DNA of 22,549 nucleotides from an uncultured bacterium (GCA_937924555.1 CALDSN010000039.1:1-22549), one strand, 5' to 3'; positions 14,852 to 22,549 are shown, counted from the stretch's first letter. Numbers and translations: made by a program. Notes: generated by a model from the letters alone, not told the origin.

Positions 14852-16924
14852 CTATTTGTCAAGTTTATCCTGCTTGCTCATGGTTCTTAAGGAGTGGAAG
14901 ATGACAAACAAGGTAACTCCCACATCGGCAATAATCGCTTCCCAAAGCCCGCTGATGCCTGCCAGTCCCGTAACCATCACCAGGGCTTTTATCCCCAAAG
15001 CGATGCTTATGTTCTGCCACACCAAGCGATTGGTCTTTTGGGAGATGGATAATGCCGCCACAATCTGCTCCGGTTTATCGTGCAACAGCACCACATCGGC
15101 GGTCTCAATGGAGGCTTGTGCCCCCACATTACCCATGGCGATGCCCACATCTGCCCGTGCCAACACCGGCGCATCATTCAGCCCATCCCCACAGTATGCC
15201 ACCTTATCAACACTAACCGCCATAATCTCTTCCAGTTTATGCAGCTTGTCTTCGGGTAACAATCCCGCATAATAGCTATCCAAGCCAAGGCTCTCAGCCA
15301 CCTGCTTTGCCTTCTGCGGACGATCCCCGGACAGCATGGAAATGTGCTTCACGCCCATCTTTCTCAGCTCTTGGATGCTTTCCTTTATATTCGGCTTCAG
15401 CTCATCCCAGAAGGTTGCACAGCCCAAATACTTACCATTCTTGGCGCAGTGCACCACACTGTAATCACCTGCATCAGCAAAATCCACCAACCCGGAACTG
15501 CGGAGGAAGCCTTCGCTCCCTGCCAGATAGCTATCAGCTCCATAACGCAGCTCAATCCCTTTTCCGGGATATTCATTAAGCGATTGCACCTGATCTCTGC
15601 GATACTCACCGCTGATATCCGCCTTCAGGGCAAGGGCAAAAGGATGCGAAGAGGCATACTCACAAAGGTACAAAGCATTCTTCAATTCCGCTGCCTCAAC
15701 GCCTGTTGCACAGCGATAATCCACCACCTTCAGTTCGCCCGTGGTGAGCGTTCCCGTCTTGTCAAATACTAAGGTACGCACCCGCTTCATCACATCCAGA
15801 TAGGTGCTGCCCTTAAAGATAACCCCACGCTTGGCGGCAATCCCAATCCCAATGAAATAGCTTAAGGGGATGGATATCACCAAAGCACAGGGACAGGACA
15901 CAATCAGGAACACCAAAGCCCGTTTGAACCACACGGCACCGGGATAACCCAACAGCAAAGGAATAAGAAACACCAACAAAGCTGCTCCCACCACCGCAGG
16001 AGTATATATCCGCGCAAAGCGAGTGATGAACTTCTCCGTGGAGGATTTCTTTGCCCCCGCATTCTCAATCAGGTTCAAGATGCGGGAAATCATGCTCTCC
16101 GCTTCTGCCGAGCTAACCTTTATCTCCAACATGGCATGCTGGTTCAAAAAACCTGCATATACTAAGGAACCGGGGTTCACTGCCGCAGGCTCCGATTCCC
16201 CTGTGAGCGTGGATGTATCCACCGTGGATTCGCCTTTAGTCACCACTCCATCCAAAGGGACTCTTTCTCCGGGATACACCAGAATACTCTGCCCAATCTG
16301 CACCGATGCAGTTGGCACGGTCTCAATCCCTTTCTCTGTGCTGAGATGCACGGTTTCAGGTTTTAAGGAAAGGATGGAGGTAATTAAGCCTCTGCTGCGC
16401 TTGATTGCCTTGGACTCCAGATACTCTCCCGCCTCAAAGAGAATCATCACCGCCGCCGCTTCCACATACTCCCCCAAGTATATTGCCCCAAAGGTGGCAA
16501 GGGTCATCAGAAAGTGTTCGGCAAAAAGCTGACGCGCAAACAGCTCTTTAAAAGCAGTTTGAATAACCTTATGCGCTGCGACAAGATAGGCAAGCAACCC
16601 CAAGACTGTCGCCGGAACCCCGCTAAAGTAAAGGGAGGGAATGAGGATGAACACAGAGAGAACCACGAACCACGGCTTGTTTTCTTCTTCGGGAATCATA
16701 TTCCCCGCCAAAGAGAAGCTTACTCCCGGCTCTATCTTTGCCGCAATGGTGTTGATCCGCTCCAGGGCATGCTCAATCTCATCTTCATAATACACCGTAA
16801 GCTGCTTGTTGATGAAGTCCAGATGCGCTTTGTTCACCTCCGGGAGCTTGTTTATCTCTGTCTCAATCTTGGCACTGCATCCGGCGCAATCCAGATTTTG
16901 GACACTATACTTCTCAATCTTCAT
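14852..16924 (-). CDS. zntA: P1B-type ATPase exporting zinc/cadmium/lead
   Basis: Inner membrane pump that expels divalent soft metals using ATP. The 690-residue protein opens with a heavy-metal-associated domain (LDCAGC, C13 and C16), then membrane segments, the actuator loop (DTSTLTGESEP), the CPC metal site in TM6 (C344-P345-C346), the phosphorylation motif DKTGT (D388), the SSHP motif and GDGLNDAPVLA. K646 and the D667 in ADVGVT near the C-terminus match the signature of the Zn2+/Cd2+/Pb2+ (P1B-2) subgroup rather than copper pumps. The start at 16924 overlaps the arsR TGA (ATGA); a longer frame to 16978 would lie inside arsR and is rejected. It is co-expressed with the metal-sensing repressor. 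Confidence 0.95.
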   Translation of the reverse strand: MKIEKYSVQNLDCAGCSAKIETEINKLPEVNKAHLDFINKQLTVYYEDEIEHALERINTIAAKIEPGVSFSLAGNMIPEEENKPWFVVLSVFILIPSLYFSGVPATVLGLLAYLVAAHKVIQTAFKELFARQLFAEHFLMTLATFGAIYLGEYVEAAAVMILFEAGEYLESKAIKRSRGLITSILSLKPETVHLSTEKGIETVPTASVQIGQSILVYPGERVPLDGVVTKGESTVDTSTLTGESEPAAVNPGSLVYAGFLNQHAMLEIKVSSAEAESMISRILNLIENAGAKKSSTEKFITRFARIYTPAVVGAALLVFLIPLLLGYPGAVWFKRALVFLIVSCPCALVISIPLSYFIGIGIAAKRGVIFKGSTYLDVMKRVRTLVFDKTGTLTTGELKVVDYRCATGVEAAELKNALYLCEYASSHPFALALKADISGEYRRDQVQSLNEYPGKGIELRYGADSYLAGSEGFLRSSGLVDFADAGDYSVVHCAKNGKYLGCATFWDELKPNIKESIQELRKMGVKHISMLSGDRPQKAKQVAESLGLDSYYAGLLPEDKLHKLEEIMAVSVDKVAYCGDGLNDAPVLARADVGIAMGNVGAQASIETADVVLLHDKPEQIVAALSISQKTNRLVWQNISIALGIKALVMVTGLAGISGLWEAIIADVGVTLFVIFHSLRTMSKQDKLDK

Positions 16925-17277
16925 TTCTGCTCCTGGATATGCAGCAGGGCAAGGGCGAAGATGGAATCCACATGACAATCATCCAAAGCATAGTAAACAG
17001 TGCTGCCTTCCTTGCGTAACTTAACCAAATGGTTTAATCTTAATAGCTTAAGCTGATGCGAAACAGCAGATTGCTGCATCCCTACCAAGCCGGAGAGGTC
17101 TGCCACACACAGCTCATGACGGGACAGGTAATATAATATCTTCAAACGAGTTCCATCTCCAAAGACTTTGAAGAACTCCGCCATCCGACTTATGGTGTCA
17201 GCATTCGGCACTTCATTTTGCATGCTTTGCATCTCTTGGGGGTCTATGTTCTTACACAGGCAAGTTTTAGCTTCCAT
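16921..17277 (-). CDS. ArsR/SmtB family metal-sensing repressor
   Basis: The 118-residue winged-helix repressor contains the recognition helix region LSGLVGMQQSAVSHQLKLLR. Residues D100, H102, H113 and E116 reproduce the spacing of the alpha-5 zinc site of SmtB (Asp-x-His ... His-x-x-Glu). C57 in ELCVADL, with C6 and C8 near the N-terminus, recalls the alpha-3N cadmium/lead site of CadC, although the second cysteine of ELCVCDL is alanine here. It should leave DNA when zinc or cadmium binds. The start at 17277 has GGAG upstream; a longer frame to 17421 runs through the operator and is rejected. It heads the arsR-zntA operon. Confidence 0.94.
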   Translation of the reverse strand: MEAKTCLCKNIDPQEMQSMQNEVPNADTISRMAEFFKVFGDGTRLKILYYLSRHELCVADLSGLVGMQQSAVSHQLKLLRLNHLVKLRKEGSTVYYALDDCHVDSIFALALLHIQEQK

Positions 17278-17288
17278 TGTCTCTCCAG

Positions 17289-17334
17289 TATATGAATATG
17301 TGTTCATATATGTTGGGACTGCCTCGTACGTCAA
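17289..17334 (-). promoter_or_regulatory. ArsR/SmtB operator and promoter of arsR-zntA
   Basis: The palindrome TATATGAA-TATGTG-TTCATATA (17289-17310) has perfect 8-bp arms and matches the TGAA...TTCA form of SmtB/CzrA-type operators. On the minus strand TTGACG (17334-17329), an 18-base spacer and TATATG (17310-17305) make a credible promoter whose -10 lies inside the palindrome, so bound repressor would block polymerase. The arsR ATG is 12 bases beyond. Confidence 0.85.
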
Positions 17335-17368
17335 GCTTTTTTTATGGTTCCTCTCCTGCTTTTTTGAC

Positions 17369-17434
17369 GGGTCATTCCCTCGTGACTCCCTCGTGACTCC
17401 CGGGTGAGATGAGAGAATCACCTCGGAAGGATGA
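17369..17434. repeat. 11-bp tandem repeats with degenerate inverted units
   Basis: In 11-base phase the left half reads GGGTCATTCCC (17369), TCGTGACTCCC (17380) and an identical TCGTGACTCCC (17391). The next three 11-base blocks, read on the minus strand, give TCATCCTTCCG, AGGTGATTCTC and TCATCTCACCC. These match the left units only partly (AGGTGATTCTC agrees with GGGTCATTCCC at 8 of 11). The tandem part is certain, the inverted part is interpretive. It lies upstream of the arsR promoter. Confidence 0.7.
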
Positions 17435-17641
17435 GCTTGTGAGCCGGCATTTTTGCAGGAGAGCTAAATGGGCAATCCAAGTTATCTGAGGGAACATTAG
17501 CTGTCATTCCAGCGTAGTATTTCGGTTATTATCAGAGTGAGAACTATACCGCTACAACTGCCTGTGTGGCATGTAGCTTTCTTGCTTTAACCTGGCTAAA
17601 CCGGAGGAAGGAACCGTATGTTTGGTTAGTAAAGAATATCC
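17435..17641. other. intergenic remainder, no feature recognised
   Basis: Together with the repeat and promoter just described, this completes the 364-base gap between the repeat-protein stop and the arsR start. I see no intrinsic terminator for the leftward repeat-protein gene, no RNA gene and no convincing coding region. A ten-codon plus-strand frame at 17468-17500 has a good ribosome site (AGGAGAG) but nothing downstream to act on. Confidence 0.5.
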
Positions 17642-19771
17642 TCAGAATCGGGTGACTTTTTTCAGCACTCTTTGCTTACCATTTTCATACCGCACAAGGT
17701 AGATACCCACCGGGACATCCCTGCCACTGTTGTCTTTGCCATCCCAGGTGAAGCTGTGCTGTCCCTTAGCCTGAAAGTCATCGCACAATTCCCGCACCAA
17801 TTGCCCTTTGATGTTGTAGAGGCTTAGCTTTACTCGCTCGGCTTGGGGTAGAGATACTTCCAGCTTGGTATCTGCCACGAAGGGATTGGGATAGATGCTT
17901 AGTCCGGGCTGAGGAGCTGCCGTAACCACCTCATCTGTTATGTCCACTTGGTTCAGATCATGGATATACAAGCCATAATAAGCATTTGCAGTATATAGGT
18001 TATTGCCGCTAATGCACATATTCTCAGTTTGCAAGTTCCAGGCATAAGTGCGAAGTAAAACCGGAGACTGGGGGGTACTGATATCGTAGATTCTGATCTC
18101 GTTCCAGTTAGTATCTGAGACATACAGTCTGTCACTATGAACGGTACAGGTGTTAATTAAGCTTGTCTGGTGCGGCATAATATTGCCGAGTAGCACAGGA
18201 TTCTGGGGATTTGAGACATCGATGATCTGCAGTCCAGCACTCCCGTCAGCCACATAGGCTGTCGAGCCTACCACGTTAACCGAGACAGCATTGCCGGGAG
18301 TACTATATGAGCCCAGCAACACGGGGCTCTGGGGATTGGTAGCATCGATGATCTGCAGACCTGCCTCTTGGTCTGCCACATAGGCTGTTGTGCCCACCAT
18401 GGCAACAGATAAAGCGGCAAGGGGAGTATTATAGGAGCCCAGCAACTCTGGGAACTGGGGAATGGATACATCTATGGCATGTAGCCCTGGAATTCCGTCT
18501 GCCAAATAGGCTTTCGTGCCTACTACTGAAACTGACACAGCCCTTCCGGGAGAATCAAAAGATCCAAGTAGTAATGGGCTTTGGGGATTAGCAACATCGA
18601 TAATCTGCAGCCCTTCATATTCATCAGCCACATAGGCTGTCGAGCCCACTACGTCAACTGAGTAAGCATTGCCGGGAGTATCAAAAGATCCAAGCAGTAC
18701 CGGGCTCTGGGGATTTGATACATTGATAATCTGCAGCCCTGCATAATCTTCTGCCACATAAGCTGTTGTGCCTACCATAGTAACCCATAATGCTTCATCA
18801 GGAGTAAGAAAAGAGCCCAGCAATACTTGGTTCTGGGGATTGGCAACATCAATGACCTGTAGCCCGGCATAACTGTCTGCTATTAAGGCTATCGTACCCA
18901 CCAAGCTAACCGAGTAAGCATACCCGGGAGTATCATAAGAGCTTAGAAGCACCTGGCTCTGTGGATTGGCAACATCGATGATCAACAGCCCTGCACAACC
19001 GCCTGCTAAATAGGCTGTCGTACCCACTATGCTAACCGAATAAGCGAAATCTGGAGTATCTAAAGAGCTCAGCAGAACGGGGTTCTGGGAATTGGATACA
19101 TCGATAATCTGTAGTCCTGCATAACAGTCTGCTGTATAGGCTGTCCTACCCACTATGCTAACCGATTTTGCATAGCCGGGTGTATCATAAGAGCCCAGCA
19201 ACGTGGGGCTCTGTGGATTGGCAATATCGAAGATCTGCAGCCCTGCATCACCATCTGCCAAATAGGCTGTCGTGCCAACTATGGTAACCGATTCAGCTTC
19301 GCCGGGAGTAACATGATAGCCAAGAAGCGTGGGGTTCTGGGGGTTGCCAACATCGAAAATCATAAGCCCATAATATCCGTCTGCCAAATAAGCTGTCGTG
19401 CCAATCAAGGTAACCGAGTGAGCATGTGAAGTTAAAAAAGAGCCAAGTAATACGGGGTTCTGCGGATTGGAGACATCAATTATCTGCATCCCCCTACTAT
19501 CGTCTGCCACATAGGCTGTCGTGCCCACAACACTAACCGAGAGAGCTGTACCGAGAGTGTTAAATGAACCGAGTGATACGGGGTTCTGGGGATTGGAAAT
19601 ATCAATGATCTGCAGTCCTGACTCCCAATTCGCCACATAGGCTGTTGTTCCCAATATGGTAACCGATTGGAAATGGTCTGCAGTTGTAACATAATCACCT
19701 AACTTACGACACACTGCCCCAAGCGATAGAACAAAACCAAAAATAGCGATGGATAACAACATCCTTTTCAT
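17642..19771 (-). CDS. exported LVIVD-like repeat protein with C-terminal sorting domain
   Basis: A 709-residue secreted or surface protein. A signal peptide (MKRMLLSIAIFGFVLSLGA) is followed by 14 repeats of about 42 residues (roughly 24-609). Twelve are very regular, with the pattern SV-VVGTTAYVAD--AGLQIIDVSNPQNPVLLGS; the last two are divergent. Such repeats form beta-propeller blades, and 14 would suit two seven-bladed propellers. After a linker comes a C-terminal domain of about 80 residues (SIYPNPFVADTKLEVSL ... GIYLVRYENGKQRVLKKV) of the type used for Por/type IX-like sorting in FCB bacteria. The start has AGGAG six bases upstream. Function is probably binding or adhesion at the surface, which is inference. 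It is a single-gene unit. Confidence 0.85.
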   Translation of the reverse strand: MKRMLLSIAIFGFVLSLGAVCRKLGDYVTTADHFQSVTILGTTAYVANWESGLQIIDISNPQNPVSLGSFNTLGTALSVSVVGTTAYVADDSRGMQIIDVSNPQNPVLLGSFLTSHAHSVTLIGTTAYLADGYYGLMIFDVGNPQNPTLLGYHVTPGEAESVTIVGTTAYLADGDAGLQIFDIANPQSPTLLGSYDTPGYAKSVSIVGRTAYTADCYAGLQIIDVSNSQNPVLLSSLDTPDFAYSVSIVGTTAYLAGGCAGLLIIDVANPQSQVLLSSYDTPGYAYSVSLVGTIALIADSYAGLQVIDVANPQNQVLLGSFLTPDEALWVTMVGTTAYVAEDYAGLQIINVSNPQSPVLLGSFDTPGNAYSVDVVGSTAYVADEYEGLQIIDVANPQSPLLLGSFDSPGRAVSVSVVGTKAYLADGIPGLHAIDVSIPQFPELLGSYNTPLAALSVAMVGTTAYVADQEAGLQIIDATNPQSPVLLGSYSTPGNAVSVNVVGSTAYVADGSAGLQIIDVSNPQNPVLLGNIMPHQTSLINTCTVHSDRLYVSDTNWNEIRIYDISTPQSPVLLRTYAWNLQTENMCISGNNLYTANAYYGLYIHDLNQVDITDEVVTAAPQPGLSIYPNPFVADTKLEVSLPQAERVKLSLYNIKGQLVRELCDDFQAKGQHSFTWDGKDNSGRDVPVGIYLVRYENGKQRVLKKVTRF
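18191..19700 (-). repeat. twelve tandem ~126-bp coding repeats
   Basis: The twelve regular blades are also repeated at DNA level with a period near 126 bases. The segments around TAGGCTGTCGTGCC and TTCTGGGGATTGG recur with few changes, while the A-G-L positions and the start of each blade vary more. This fits expansion by unequal crossing-over within the gene. Copy number in an assembly of short reads may be wrong. Confidence 0.85.
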
Positions 19772-20069
19772 AGGAAACTCCTAGTATTATTAGTAAAGCT
19801 TATATCACTGCATTCTGTAAGGCCCCGGGCTCAGCACCTGACGAAACCACGAGTATAATAAACATGGCTTTGACCTTACAGTGGCACTGGATACTATCAC
19901 ATATATTGTGTCAAGTAATATGTTATATTTTAGGTTATTAAGCTGGAACACAATATCAATCCAAATACTGTCACCTGCCGGCAGATTTGTCACACGCATC
20001 ACTGTAGAGAGATGAAAGGATGCACTTTTCTCTTGACAAACGCCCTATGCTGAACAGAGATTGCCGAAT
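19772..20069. promoter_or_regulatory. divergent upstream region of the repeat protein and aspartokinase
   Basis: This 298-base gap separates two divergently transcribed genes. Visible items are a plus-strand TTGACA at 20033-20038, 31 bases before the aspartokinase ATG; a minus-strand TTGACA (TGTCAA near 19911-19916) facing the repeat protein; a 10-bp palindrome CTGCCGGCAG (19975-19984); and inverted 8-mers CTGTAAGG (19815-19822) and CCTTACAG (19874-19881). No convincing -10 element accompanies either TTGACA. No gene is recognised. Confidence 0.5.
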
Positions 20070-21248
20070 ATGGCTATAATAGTGAAAAAATTTGGCGGAA
20101 CCTCCGTGGGAAGCGTGGAGTTAATCCGTAATATCGCACATAAGTTGGCAGGGGAATATCACTCCGGAGACGGGTTGGTATTGGTGGTTTCTGCCATGGC
20201 AAAGACCACAGATGAGCTTTTTGGGCTGGCATACGGCATCTCCAATCATCCTTCGCGTAGAGAGATGGATATGCTCTTAACAGCGGGAGAGCGGATAAGC
20301 ATGAGTCTGCTGTCGCTTGCCTTGATGGAAGAAGGCATCCCCAGTATATCTTTCACCGGGTCGCAAAGCGGGATTATCACCGATGATAAGCATGGCAATG
20401 CGCGCATCCTGAAGGTGAACGCTTTTAGGATACACGAGGAGCTGGCAAAGGGTAAGATTGTTATTGTTGCAGGTTTCCAAGGGGTTAGCACAGCAAAAGA
20501 GATAACCACTTTGGGGCGTGGGGGTTCTGACACCTCTGCGGTGGCATTGGCGTGTTACCTTAATGCGGATAAATGTGAGATTTACACCGATGTGGATGGG
20601 GTTTACACGGCTGATCCGCGCATTGTGAAAGAGCCAAAGCTGTTACAGGAAGTTAGCAGCGATGTGATGCTTAATCTGTGTTACAACGGCTCTAAAGTGC
20701 TGCATCCCCGTGCGGTGGAGTTTGCCTGTAAATACGGAGTGCAGGTGGAGGTGAAGAGTTCCTTTACCTTTGCCCCCGGGACAATGATGATAAATGGCGC
20801 AACAGAGACCAATAAGGAAGATAAAATGGAAGAGAGAACGGTTACGGCGATAGCTCATAAAGATAAATTGCTTCGTTACTGCATTCCCTACACTTGGGAG
20901 ATGCAGGAACTGCTGAAAAAGTGGTATCATGAGGTGTTCAAATACCATTTGGAGAGTGGAGTGCTGGAGCTGTATGTGGAAGAAAAGTATGAGTCAGAGG
21001 TGGATTATGTGCTGTCAAATGCTAAGATTGGCGGAGTGAAAAAGGATTACCATCTGTGCTATGTAACCCTTAGCGGTTTGGGTTTGGGCTATGACCCTGC
21101 TTTTTGGGCGAGATGTATGGAGATTTGTGCGCCATTCAAGGTTTTGCGCAGCATAAACACCGAGAAAAGTGTGGAGCTGTTAATGCCGGAAGACTGGATG
21201 AAGGAAGCCGTGTTCGCCCTACATAAAGCGTTTATAGAGGATAAATAG
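20070..21248 (+). CDS. lysC: aspartokinase with divergent regulatory domain
   Basis: Phosphorylates aspartate, the first step toward lysine, threonine, methionine and diaminopimelate; cytosolic. The 392-residue protein has the full kinase domain: KFGGTSVG at residues 7-14, SAMAKTTDELFG, FTGSQSGI, GFQGV, TLGRGGSDTSAVALA near residue 150 and YTDVDGVYTADPRI. The C-terminal third aligns only loosely with ACT domains: VTAIAHKDK is present, but the usual ISTSEI effector-site motif is SINTEKS. This makes allosteric control uncertain. A TTG at 20061 would add three residues; the ATG is preferred because it gives MAIIVKKFGG like homologues. No clear ribosome site is present. The next gene starts immediately after its TAG. 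Confidence 0.93.
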   Translation: MAIIVKKFGGTSVGSVELIRNIAHKLAGEYHSGDGLVLVVSAMAKTTDELFGLAYGISNHPSRREMDMLLTAGERISMSLLSLALMEEGIPSISFTGSQSGIITDDKHGNARILKVNAFRIHEELAKGKIVIVAGFQGVSTAKEITTLGRGGSDTSAVALACYLNADKCEIYTDVDGVYTADPRIVKEPKLLQEVSSDVMLNLCYNGSKVLHPRAVEFACKYGVQVEVKSSFTFAPGTMMINGATETNKEDKMEERTVTAIAHKDKLLRYCIPYTWEMQELLKKWYHEVFKYHLESGVLELYVEEKYESEVDYVLSNAKIGGVKKDYHLCYVTLSGLGLGYDPAFWARCMEICAPFKVLRSINTEKSVELLMPEDWMKEAVFALHKAFIEDK

Positions 21249-22502
21249 ATGAGATATATTGTAACAAGTGCATTGCCCTATGCTAACGGTAAGTTGCATG
21301 TTGGTCATGTTGCCGGGGCATATCTGCCTGCGGATATATTTGTGCGTTATCTGCGCCTGAAAAAAGAGGATGTAATCTACATCTGCGGCACTGATGAACA
21401 TGGCACACCGATAAGCATTTCTGCCGACAAAGAGGGGATTACGCCCCATGAAGTTGTGAAGCGTTATCACGACAGCATAAAAGAGGCTTTTGATGGGGTG
21501 GGGATTGAGTTCGATAACTTTTCCGGCACAGCTCGTCCTCCGCATCATAAGCTTTCGCAGGAATTCTTTACGCAGCTTTACGAGAAAGAGCATATTCAGA
21601 GCAAGGTGACCCTGCAATTTTACTGTGAACATGATAAGCGGTATCTTCCGGATAGGTATGTAGAGGGGACTTGCCCCAAGTGTGGAGCCGGTGGAGCGCG
21701 TGGAGATCAGTGTGATAAATGCGGGCAGATATATGACACCACAACGTTGAAAGAGCCGGTATGTAAGATTTGCGGTAACACGCCTGTGATAAGAGAGACT
21801 AAGCACTGGTTTCTGCATCTGGATAGCTTTCGGGAAAGGCTTAAACTGTGGCTTAGCGGAAAGGACTATTGGAAAGAGAATGTTTTGAACTTCATGATGG
21901 GGCTGCTGGAGCAGGGTTTGATTGAACGCTCGATTACGCGAGACCTCTCCTGGGGTGTGCCGGTGCCATTGCCCGAAGCAGAAGGCAAGGTGCTGTATGT
22001 GTGGTTCGATGCGCCTATTGGGTATATCTCGTCCACGGTAGAATGGGCAGAAAGCCTTGGTAAGCCGGGTTTATGGAAGGATTACTGGCTTTCTCCCGAT
22101 ACGCAGCTTATCCACTTTATCGGTAAGGATAACATCATCTTCCATGCTCTCATCTGGCCTGCAATGCTGATGGGGCAGGATGTGGGTTATTGCTTACCGC
22201 ATGACATTCCTGCTAACGAGTTCATGAATCTGGAGGGAGAGAAGATTTCCACCAGCAAGAACTGGGCAATCTGGGTGGATGAGTTTGTAAAAGAGTTTGA
22301 TGGAGAGTACTTACGCTGGTATCTGGCGGTGAACGCTCCGGAGAAACAGGATTCGGACTTTAGTTTCAAAGATTTTCAGCTTAAGGTTAATACAGACCTC
22401 AATAACACGCTTGGCAATCTGGCTAACCGGGTGTTTGCCTTTACCCTTAAGAACTTTGAGGGCAAGGTAATGCCCTGCGAGCCGGATGCGGAAAGCAAAG
22501 CC
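21249..22502 (+). CDS. metG: methionyl-tRNA synthetase, 3' end missing
   Basis: Class I synthetase charging tRNA-Met. The 418 codons present cover the catalytic part: the PYANGKLHVGH opening with HIGH-type HVGH (17-20), a zinc knuckle (C142, C145, C155, C158 and a later CKICG), the WGVPVPL and YVWFDAPIGY segments, and the signature loop K332-I-S-T-S336 in place of KMSKS. It then enters the anticodon-binding helices (VNTDLNNTLGNLANRVFAF). The frame runs into the adapter at 22503, so the gene is cut by the contig end, not by mutation. The KISTS form is what I recall from Bacteroidetes-type enzymes. It starts directly after the aspartokinase TAG, with AGAGG upstream, so the two are co-transcribed. 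Confidence 0.96.
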
Positions 22503-22549
22503 AGATCGGAAGAGCACACGTCTGAACTCCAGTCACGATCAGATCTCGT
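22503..22549. other. Illumina TruSeq adapter (not genomic)
   Basis: The sequence from AGATCGGAAGAGCACACG onward is the TruSeq read-through adapter with index GATCAG followed by ATCTCGT. It is the reverse complement of bases near the left end of the window, so the two ends form an artificial inverted repeat. Genomic sequence stops at 22502, inside metG. Confidence 0.98.

Noticed and set aside
17278..17421. Longer ArsR start
   Set aside because: The extension would translate the operator, the promoter and part of the 11-bp array.
17468..17500. Ten-codon plus-strand frame with a good ribosome site (AGGAGAG)
   Set aside because: No plus-strand gene follows within regulatory distance, so a leader peptide role has no target; it is most likely chance.

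Overview
The window is a 22.5 kb assembled fragment of a chromosome from an uncultured Gram-negative (diderm) bacterium. It is capped at both ends by unremoved Illumina adapter (1-54 and 22503-22549), so only 55-22502 is biological. The diderm assignment rests on the KDO-pathway isomerase KdsD, a TolC-like outer membrane factor, a second outer-membrane-type barrel and many exported proteins. A protein of 14 LVIVD-like repeats with a PNPF-type C-terminal sorting domain, and a methionyl-tRNA synthetase with a KISTS signature loop, point to the FCB superphylum. The style recalls Cloacimonadota, but this is inference without a database search. No tRNA, rRNA, CRISPR, phage or insertion sequence was seen.

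Layout. 69-1575 (minus): ybaB-recR-ribE, tightly packed. 1864-8274 (plus): a TetR repressor followed by a complete tripartite RND efflux pump (outer membrane factor, lipoprotein adaptor, inner membrane pump) and a small PII-like protein. A palindromic operator precedes the operon and a strong intrinsic terminator follows it. 8531-10930 (minus): an accessory cassette encoding an outer-membrane-type protein, a second TetR regulator and a membrane protein carrying a predicted PARP-like ADP-ribosyltransferase domain (H175, Y205, E279). A palindromic operator lies in its upstream region. 11161-11670 (plus): an unknown single-pass membrane protein. 11891-14760 (minus): thrS-kdsD. 14852-17277 (minus): arsR/smtB-zntA zinc/cadmium resistance with its 22-bp operator. 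17642-19771 (minus): the repeat protein, probably two seven-bladed beta-propellers. 20070 to the end (plus): aspartokinase followed directly by metG, which is cut by the adapter.

The most unusual DNA-level signal is in the intergenic gaps. Three unrelated gaps (8378-8446, 11700-11772, 17369-17434) hold the same architecture: two or three tandem 11-bp units followed by inverted 11-bp units, with different but related unit sequences sharing an A-Y-T-M-C-C core. This looks like a dispersed repeat family built on an 11-bp period. The most interesting gene is the membrane-bound PARP-like enzyme in its TetR-controlled cassette.

The window therefore mixes housekeeping genes (recR, ribE, thrS, kdsD, aspartokinase, metG) with three regulated envelope or stress modules. 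Each of these three has its own repressor and a matching palindrome.
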